This document shows positions 5,706 to 10,034 of a DNA stretch of 10,034 bases, in pieces. Numbering within the stretch: position 1 is the stretch's first letter; each line of letters opens with the position of its first letter. Below the pieces are notes generated by a model, which was given only the letters and a program-made list of their open reading frames with translations, ran no database searches and had not been told where the DNA came from. The stretch covers positions 1 through 10,034 of the forward strand of contig CABUWR010000028.1 in NCBI GenBank assembly GCA_902495265.1. Reading direction: 5' to 3'. The stretch comes from an uncultured Collinsella sp. (lineage in GTDB: Bacteria > Actinomycetota > Coriobacteriia > Coriobacteriales > Coriobacteriaceae). A program made the translations under genes and the position numbers.

Positions 5706-6695
5706 TTGAAGACTGTTCATGTTGCCGCTGGGATCATTCGCAAGGAAGGATCCGATGAGCTGCTTGCCGTGCAGCGCGGCTACGGCGACATGCAGGGACT
5801 TTGGGAGTTCCCCGGTGGCAAGCTCATGCGCGGCGAGACACCCGAAGACGCCGTACGCCGCGAGCTCATGGAAGAGCTGCAGGTAAAAGTCACCAACCTG
5901 CGCGATTTTTACACCGTTGAGTACGACTACCCCGATTTTCATCTCTCCATGGAGTGCTACTACTGCTCGCTGGCCGATGAATCCGATGAGCCCCAGAAGC
6001 ATGACCGCCAACTCGATATCCGCTGGATTCCGCGTACCTCGCTTGCCACCGTTGAGTGGATGCCCGCCGACAAGGGGCTCATTGATGCTCTGATTGAGTT
6101 AAAGGAAGATCGGCTTGAGGCCAACAGCACTGCCAAAGATGCCATGGCCGCCACGACCGACGAGCCCGCTTCCAAGCCCAAACGCGCACCTAAGCGCCGT
6201 AGCAAAAAACGCCCCAAACCAGGTCTGCTCGACGGCATCGATACCTCAGACCTTTCCGCCGACGAGCGTGAACTGGTGCGCCGTCGCGCCGCCATCAAAA
6301 AGTCCATGAAGGGCAACAAGCGCGCCAACACCAAGCCCGAGCTGCTCGTTCGCCAGCGCCTGCGGGCAGCGGGCCTTACGGGCTATCGCTTGGAATGGAA
6401 GGTTCCCGGCAAGCCCGACATCGCCTTCCCCGGCCGCAAGATCGCCATCTTCGTCAACGGCTGCTTTTGGCACCGCTGCCCCAAGTGCAACCCCAGCCAG
6501 CCCAAGCGCAACGTTGAGTTTTGGGAGGCAAAGTTCCGTCGCAACGTCGAGCGCGACCGAGCAGCCATCAACGCACTTACCCAAATGGGCTGGACGCCCA
6601 TCACCGTCTGGGAATGTGAGCTCAAGAAAGACCGCATCGATGCCACCATGGAAAAGGTCATCGAGCGGGTGCGGGCCGCAGAGCCGCAGCGCTAG
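5706..6695 (+). CDS. Nudix hydrolase fused to Vsr DNA mismatch endonuclease
   Basis: This is a 329-residue fusion of two repair functions. Residues 1-135 form a Nudix domain closest to NudG/MutT: VAAGIIRKEG, then GLWEFPGG, then the Nudix box from G38 to V60 with R52, E53, E56 and E57 in place. The usual glycine near the end of the box is Q59. Residues 150-175 are a Lys/Arg/Pro-rich linker. Residues 190-325 match Vsr, which nicks beside T:G mismatches left by deaminated 5-methylcytosine: NTKPELLVRQRL (E212), PDIAF (D238), NGCFWHRCPKC (251-261, with H256 and likely zinc ligands), the WEAKFRRNVERDR helix and GWTPITVWEC. E. coli Vsr H64 corresponds to N251 here. I chose the TTG at 5706 because GAGAGGA lies 6 nt upstream and the Nudix domain begins there; the frame stays open further upstream but without support. 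No cytosine methyltransferase lies nearby. Confidence 0.9.
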   Translation: MKTVHVAAGIIRKEGSDELLAVQRGYGDMQGLWEFPGGKLMRGETPEDAVRRELMEELQVKVTNLRDFYTVEYDYPDFHLSMECYYCSLADESDEPQKHDRQLDIRWIPRTSLATVEWMPADKGLIDALIELKEDRLEANSTAKDAMAATTDEPASKPKRAPKRRSKKRPKPGLLDGIDTSDLSADERELVRRRAAIKKSMKGNKRANTKPELLVRQRLRAAGLTGYRLEWKVPGKPDIAFPGRKIAIFVNGCFWHRCPKCNPSQPKRNVEFWEAKFRRNVERDRAAINALTQMGWTPITVWECELKKDRIDATMEKVIERVRAAEPQR

Positions 6696-6883
6696 GAACG
6701 AGCCGTCCACACGCCCCACACAGGCAAGCCACATCCGCGCCACAAACCTTAGAAAGCCCTTAAGCTCAAAACCTTTCAAGAGTGTTACTCGATAGCTTTT
6801 ACCTGCGGTTTCATCGCAACGTCAAACCTCATTAAGCCTTTCTTTAGCACTTCTTTGCAGCAGCCGCGGCATAATACTGCCAA

Positions 6884-6913
6884 CGCACGGGACCTAGCAG
6901 CACACCCCGTGCG
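6884..6913 (+). other. Hairpin upstream of the small ORF
   Basis: CGCACGGG (6884-6891) pairs with CCCGTGCG (6906-6913) around a 14-nt loop. It lies in the 254-bp gap after the Nudix-Vsr gene and 36 bp before the small ORF at 6950. A short T4 follows at 6919-6922, so it may be a weak terminator of the upstream gene or a leader structure. I see nothing else of note in 6696-6883. Confidence 0.4.
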
Positions 6914-6949
6914 CAACCTTTTGGTGGACATCGAGGAGGCCGCATAAGC

Positions 6950-7159
6950 ATGCATTCTTCCAATGACGCAGCACAGCAGCCATCCCTAAAACATGCAGAC
7001 CTTTTCTCCTTCCCCCCGACACAGAGAAACGGCCTCCTCGACTCCCCCACCACAAAAGCCAAACGCTCAACCGACCAGAGCCTCAACTTGCGAGCATCGT
7101 TCGAAAAGCTCCAAGCATCCCTAAACAAGTCATTCCCCAACCAAGCCCGGGCATACTAA
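6950..7159 (+). CDS. Possible small hypothetical protein, 69 residues
   Basis: I do not recognise this protein. It would have 69 residues, be hydrophilic, rich in Ser, Asn, Lys and Gln, and have no membrane span or signal peptide. A short stretch near the C-terminus (LRASFEKLQASLNKSF) could form an amphipathic helix. Support comes from the strong ribosome binding site GAGGAGG at 6933-6939, though its 10-nt spacing to the ATG is long, and from the absence of any competing gene. Against it, base composition is mixed at codon third positions and unlike the flanking genes. It runs toward the aldolase gene, with the large fold-back 7229-7381 in between. Confidence 0.35.
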   Translation: MHSSNDAAQQPSLKHADLFSFPPTQRNGLLDSPTTKAKRSTDQSLNLRASFEKLQASLNKSFPNQARAY

Positions 7160-7228
7160 CCCCTCATCAACAAAGAAGCCCTGACGCCCCACCCATTTCC
7201 GCCCCAACGCCACAAGGGCGATCGAGCA

Positions 7229-7381
7229 GGACGGCTTGGGCGGGTCCCCGTACTTAGTTTCCAAAATCATTCCGCAGCGCGAAGGCCCCCGTTGCCAACG
7301 CTTCGTAGAAGCGAGGCAACGGGGGCCTTCATGCGCGAGGACGTTTTGGAAACTAAGTACGGGGACCCGCCCAAGCCGTCC
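7229..7381. repeat. 153-bp nested fold-back, 38-bp perfect outer arms
   Basis: Outer arms 7229-7266 and 7344-7381 are exact reverse complements over 38 bp and include GGGTCCCCGTACTTAG. After an unpaired 14/13-nt stretch, a second perfect stem of 16 bp follows (7281-7296 with 7315-7330). A 6-bp tip, CGCTTC (7299-7304) with GAAGCG (7308-7313), closes on GTA. It lies between the convergent small ORF and aldolase gene, where a bidirectional terminator is expected, but 38 perfectly paired bases exceed any terminator need. Confidence 0.85.
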
Positions 7382-7405
7382 GGTGGGATCAGAGTACCCT
7401 TGCTG

Positions 7406-8263
7406 TTACTCTGCTTTGCCCACAGAGTTGAGGTTGGTCATGCGGATCTTAACCAGCTCGGTGATCTCACGCATGCCCTCCTTGGCCGGCTTCTTGGGGT
7501 CGAAGCAGGCGGGGTTCTCGGCCATGTAGGCCATGAAGCCCTTGGTGTAGGCCTGACGCAGCTCGGTGGCGTAGTTAACCTTGCAGATGCCGTTCTTCAC
7601 AGCCTCGGCAACCTGCTCATCGGGCACACCGGAGGTGCCGTGCAGGACCAGCGGCACGTCGACGGCGTCGCGGATGGCCTTGACCACGGACTGCTCGATG
7701 TGCGGATCGCTCGTGTACACACCGTGGCTGGTGCCAACGCCAATTGCGAGGGAGGTGCAGCCGGTACGCTCGACGAACTCCTTGGCCTCGGCCGGATCGG
7801 TGTAGGGGCTCTCGCCCTCAACCGCGGGACCGTCGTCCTCCTTGCCGCCAACCTTACCGAGCTCAGCCTCGACGGGCACGCCCATGGCGCGGCCAGCGTC
7901 GGCGACGGACTTGGTCAGAGCGATGTTGTCCTCGAAAGACTCGTGCGAACCGTCAATCATGACAGAGGTGTAGCCAGTGCGGAAAGCCTGCATGCAGCGG
8001 TCATAGCCATCGCCGTGATCGAGGTGCAGAGCGACGGGCACGGAAGCGCGCTCGGCGGCAGCCTTGACCATGCCGTAGAAGTAGTCCAGACCAGCGGTCT
8101 TGATGGTGCCCGGGGTGGTCTGCATGATGACGGGGGACTTGGTCTCCTCGGCAGCGGCCAGAACGGCCATAACAAACTCGAGGTTCTCGACGTTGAACGC
8201 GCCGACGGCGTAGTGGCCGGCCTGAGCGTCCTTGAGCATCTTTTCGGTGGTAACAAGTGCCAT
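7406..8263 (-). CDS. Class II aldolase, tagatose-/fructose-bisphosphate type (GatY/KbaY-Fba family)
   Basis: This is a 285-residue zinc-dependent aldolase that cleaves a ketose 1,6-bisphosphate into dihydroxyacetone phosphate and glyceraldehyde 3-phosphate in the cytoplasm. The class II motifs are all there: GAFNVEN (21-27), ALHLDHGD (78-85) with catalytic D82 and zinc ligand H83, VEAELGKVGGKEDD (131-144), GVGTSHGVY (176-183) with H180, VLHGTSGVPDE (206-216) with H208, and KVNYATELR (228-236). The TPGTIK and PLVLHG.S.VPDE segments recall the tagatose enzymes KbaY/GatY more than Bacillus FbaA, but both substrates are possible. I chose the ATG at 8263 because the family starts there and AGGAG lies 9 nt upstream; an open frame continues to 8404 without family similarity. 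The divergent DeoR regulator suggests sugar-responsive control. Confidence 0.93.
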   Translation of the reverse strand: MALVTTEKMLKDAQAGHYAVGAFNVENLEFVMAVLAAAEETKSPVIMQTTPGTIKTAGLDYFYGMVKAAAERASVPVALHLDHGDGYDRCMQAFRTGYTSVMIDGSHESFEDNIALTKSVADAGRAMGVPVEAELGKVGGKEDDGPAVEGESPYTDPAEAKEFVERTGCTSLAIGVGTSHGVYTSDPHIEQSVVKAIRDAVDVPLVLHGTSGVPDEQVAEAVKNGICKVNYATELRQAYTKGFMAYMAENPACFDPKKPAKEGMREITELVKIRMTNLNSVGKAE

Positions 8264-8283
8264 GAGCGTTTGCTCCTCTCCCT

Positions 8284-8335
8284 CGCCCGCATCTGGACAT
8301 CGGGCGTACGTGTCCGCAAGGCGTTTTACCTTGCG
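8284..8335 (-). promoter_or_regulatory. Overlapping hairpins in the aldolase leader
   Basis: Three stems can form in the aldolase 5' leader: CGCCCG (8284-8289) with CGGGCG (8301-8306), GGACA (8295-8299) with TGTCC (8311-8315), and CGCAAGG (8315-8321) with CCTTGCG (8329-8335). The first two interlock, so they exclude each other or form a pseudoknot. The first ends next to the ribosome binding site, so the choice could affect translation. Confidence 0.35.
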
Positions 8336-8348
8336 TTTTGCTGCGCTC

Positions 8349-8354
8349 ATTGTA
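8349..8354 (-). promoter_or_regulatory. Candidate -10 box of the aldolase promoter
   Basis: On the minus strand this reads TACAAT, five of six matches to the -10 consensus, giving a leader of about 80 nt. No good -35 hexamer stands at the right distance. The inverted repeat at 8370-8399 overlaps the place where it should be. Confidence 0.35.
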
Positions 8355-8369
8355 TGAAATTCAGCGGCT

Positions 8370-8467
8370 CTGCATGTGCGAGATATTGAGCCCATGCAGG
8401 TCAATACCGTCGTTTTTGAAAAGTAAACGGAAGGAATTTGAGCCGAGCGGACATGTTCGATATTGAA
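8370..8467. promoter_or_regulatory. Candidate DeoR-family operators in the divergent promoter region
   Basis: Two sites share the pattern CATGT.CGA..TATTGA. The first, at 8373-8389, lies inside the inverted repeat CTGCATG (8370-8376) / CATGCAG (8393-8399). The second, at 8452-8467, ends in the near-palindrome TTCGATATTGAA (8456-8467), which resembles GlpR-type operators of the DeoR family. They would flank the aldolase promoter on one side and the regulator's own promoter on the other. The rest of the 333-bp gap 8264-8596 is AT-rich with no gene. Confidence 0.4.
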
Positions 8468-8469
8468 TT

Positions 8470-8498
8470 TTGGGCGTTCAGCGTCTTTCTTTTATAGA
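8470..8498 (+). promoter_or_regulatory. Candidate promoter of the DeoR-family regulator
   Basis: TTGGGC (8470-8475) and TATAGA (8493-8498) are 17 bp apart. The match to consensus is moderate. It would leave a leader of about 90 nt, and the candidate operator 8456-8467 ends just before its -35 box, fitting autoregulation. Confidence 0.35.
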
Positions 8499-8596
8499 AA
8501 AGATAAGTAATCGAAAGGTATTTTCTTACTCAAAAAGAAAATGAACGAAAATAGAGTCAACACAATTCCTGCAAATTTGCCGAGAATGGAGCAGCT

Positions 8597-9400
8597 ATGG
8601 CCCACGCAACAACCCGAGCCTTCGCCGATGAGCGTCGTGCCGCCATCATGGAGATGCTCGAGCATAATGCCTCGGTGCAGGTAGCAGAAATCGCCCAGAC
8701 CTTTGGCGTGTCCTCCGTTACCGCCCGCGCCGACCTGGACGCGCTCGCCGAAGCAGGCAAGCTGCGCCGCACGCATGGTGGCGCCGTATCGCTCCACAAG
8801 CGTCTGACTGTTTCCACGCAGGATCGCCGCATCAATGTCAACGTCGCCGCCAAGCAGGCCATCGCGCAAAGCGCCATCGAGCTCGTCAATGACGGCGACA
8901 CGCTGCTCGTTGACTCGGGCACCACGGCGCTCGAGTTCGTCCGGCTCCTCGATCAGCGCGACGGCATCACCGTCATCACGGCAGACATTACCATTGCCGA
9001 TTACATCGACGAAAGCATGCCCTCGGTCGATGTCGTCATGCTGGGCGGGGCGCTGCGCAAAGGTCATCGCTATCTGTACGGCCCACTTACCATGCAGGCG
9101 CTCCAAATGGTCCACGCCGATCTTGCCGTCATGTGCCCCGGCGCCTTTGTCTCCAGCTGCGGCTTTACGACCGACTTTCCCCAGATGGCCGAGACTAAAA
9201 CGGCTATGATCGCCGCGGCCCATCAAAGCGTCGCCCTCATGGACGCCAGCAAGGTTAACGGACGCGGCATGTACCGCTTTGCCGAGCTGACCGATGTCGA
9301 CGCCATCGTGATGGACCGTGACCCCGATCATGCCGTCGCCACCTCAATCGAGGAAATCGTTGACGACGCCCACCCAAATCTCATCATCGCCGGCGCTTAA
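8597..9400 (+). CDS. DeoR/GlpR-family transcriptional regulator
   Basis: This is a 267-residue repressor of the DeoR family, which typically binds DNA until a sugar phosphate releases it. The N-terminal winged helix-turn-helix spans about 10-65: ERRAAIMEMLEHN, then VAEIAQTFGVSSVTARADLDAL, then the wing GKLRRTHGGAV. The C-terminal sensor domain shows the family motifs VDSGTTALEFVRLL (105-118), MLGGALRKGHRYLYGP (148-163) and LMDASKV (214-220). A binding site GGAG lies 5 nt before the ATG. It is transcribed divergently from the class II aldolase, the usual layout for a regulator and its target, so control of tagatose or fructose phosphate use is the likely job; this is inferred from context. The effector is unknown. 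Confidence 0.93.
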   Translation: MAHATTRAFADERRAAIMEMLEHNASVQVAEIAQTFGVSSVTARADLDALAEAGKLRRTHGGAVSLHKRLTVSTQDRRINVNVAAKQAIAQSAIELVNDGDTLLVDSGTTALEFVRLLDQRDGITVITADITIADYIDESMPSVDVVMLGGALRKGHRYLYGPLTMQALQMVHADLAVMCPGAFVSSCGFTTDFPQMAETKTAMIAAAHQSVALMDASKVNGRGMYRFAELTDVDAIVMDRDPDHAVATSIEEIVDDAHPNLIIAGA

Positions 9401-9405
9401 ACAAA

Positions 9406-9442
9406 AACCACCACAAAGGTGCCTGTCCCCTTTGTGGTGGTT
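9406..9442. terminator. Bidirectional terminator hairpin with CCTGTCCC word
   Basis: A 14-bp stem (AACCACCACAAAGG, 9406-9419, with its complement 9429-9442) encloses the loop TGCCTGTCC. It sits in the 74-bp gap between two converging genes and should stop both. The loop word is shared with the repeat elements at 668-744 and 2228-2304, while the stem sequence is different. Confidence 0.75.
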
Positions 9443-9474
9443 GTGATGGTTGAGCGTCAAAAGTGAACGTGTCG

Positions 9475-10034
9475 CTACTTGGAAAGCTCGTCGGCGAGGG
9501 CTTCGATCTGAGCGCGCGAGGCGTCGTTGAGCGAACCCAGCACAGTCACCTTGTTCTGCGTCAGGGTGATGTCCTTCATACCCTCGAGCTCCTTGGTCAT
9601 AACCTTGGCGGCAGCGGGCGCCCAGGAGCCGGCCTCGACGAGTGCCACCGTACGATTCTGATAGGCATGCTCGGCAAGCGTGTGAATAAAGGTGCTCATG
9701 AACGGGAAGATCTCGCCCTGATAGGTGATGGAGGCGAGCACCAGGCGGTCATAGCGGAACGCGTCCTCAACGGCCTCGGCCATATCGTCGCGAGCTAGGT
9801 CAAAGACGGAGACCTTCTGGCCGCGGGCCTCGAGCGCAGATGCGAGCTCCTCAACGGCAGCCTTCAGATGGCCATACACACTCGCATAGGCGATCGTGAT
9901 GCCCTCGTCCTCGGGCTGATAGCTCGACCAGGTGTTGTAGGTGTCGAGGTAATAGCCCAGGTTCTCGCTAAGAACAGGACCGTGAAGCGGGCAGATGATC
10001 TGGATGTCCAGATCAGCGGCCTTCTTGAGCACGG
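9475..10034 (-). CDS. FprA-type flavodiiron protein, C-terminal part (start outside window)
   Basis: This is the C-terminal 186 or so residues of an A-type flavoprotein; the frame runs off the right edge (a GTG near the edge is internal, not a start). Such proteins reduce oxygen or nitric oxide at a di-iron centre, using electrons passed through FMN, and protect anaerobes. What is visible is the end of the metallo-beta-lactamase domain with the iron-ligand-type motif CPLHGPVLSENL, followed by a flavodoxin domain. That domain has the FMN phosphate loop region ITIAYASVYGHLKAAVEELA, the segment SITYQGEIFPFMSTFIHTL and VALVEAGSWAPAAAKVM, all typical of FprA proteins of gut anaerobes. Nothing suggests an added rubredoxin or reductase domain at the C-terminus. 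The gene ends by TAG and faces the DeoR gene, with a shared terminator hairpin between. Confidence 0.9.
   Translation of the reverse strand, partial: VLKKAADLDIQIICPLHGPVLSENLGYYLDTYNTWSSYQPEDEGITIAYASVYGHLKAAVEELASALEARGQKVSVFDLARDDMAEAVEDAFRYDRLVLASITYQGEIFPFMSTFIHTLAEHAYQNRTVALVEAGSWAPAAAKVMTKELEGMKDITLTQNKVTVLGSLNDASRAQIEALADELSK

Noticed and set aside
8315..8343. Hairpin CGCAAGG/CCTTGCG followed by TTTT as a plus-strand terminator.
   Set aside because: No plus-strand gene ends there; it lies in the aldolase leader, so I list it as a leader structure instead.
7292..8389. Long plus-strand open frame of 365 codons antisense to the aldolase.
   Set aside because: Low-complexity Gly/Leu/Val/His composition is typical of antisense frames; the minus-strand aldolase has every active-site motif.
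1..10034. CRISPR array, prophage, integrase, toxin-antitoxin or restriction system.
   Set aside because: No regularly spaced direct repeats and no matching proteins. The only repair nuclease is the Vsr half of the fusion, and it has no methyltransferase partner in the window.

Overview
The window looks like a piece of a high-GC chromosome from a gut-type actinobacterium. A member of the Coriobacteriia such as Collinsella is my best guess, from gene content, GAGGAGG-type ribosome binding sites and the style of the intergenic palindromes. This is inference; no rRNA or other marker gene is present. Eight protein genes are well supported, two of them cut by the window edges, plus one doubtful small ORF. 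There are no tRNA, rRNA, CRISPR or integrase genes.

Layout: (1) 2-259, the C-terminal end of an ABC exporter subunit, closed by a perfect 18-bp terminator. (2) 260-842, a non-coding stretch with a 47-bp inverted-repeat pair, a small hairpin element and the promoter of the next gene. (3) 843-1874, a class I DAHP synthase (first step of the shikimate pathway). (4) 1875-2559, about 685 bp without an intact gene but packed with palindromes, plus a 33-bp duplicate of the end of the neighbouring permease gene. (5) 2560-5557 on the minus strand, a Bce-type ABC transporter (permease and ATPase, overlapping ORFs) with no two-component system beside it. (6) Divergent from it, 5706-6695, a single-chain fusion of a NudG/MutT-like Nudix hydrolase with a Vsr mismatch endonuclease. 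(7) 6950-7159, a possible small protein, then a 153-bp nested fold-back. (8) 7406-8263 (minus), a class II aldolase of the tagatose/fructose-bisphosphate family, divergent from (9) 8597-9400, a DeoR-family sugar-phosphate-sensing repressor that probably controls it. (10) 9475-10034 (minus), the C-terminal part of an FprA-type flavodiiron protein.

Most genes are ordinary housekeeping or accessory functions. The two things that stand out are the Nudix-Vsr fusion, whose halves can both be tied to 5-methylcytosine damage, and the density of structured intergenic DNA. At least three hairpins (707-744, 2230-2264, 9406-9442) carry the same CCTGTCCC/GGGACAGG word in the loop. At least four further fold-backs are nested, with an outer pair of arms enclosing an inner hairpin. 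These look like a family of dispersed, non-coding repeat elements that sit at gene ends and may double as bidirectional terminators.
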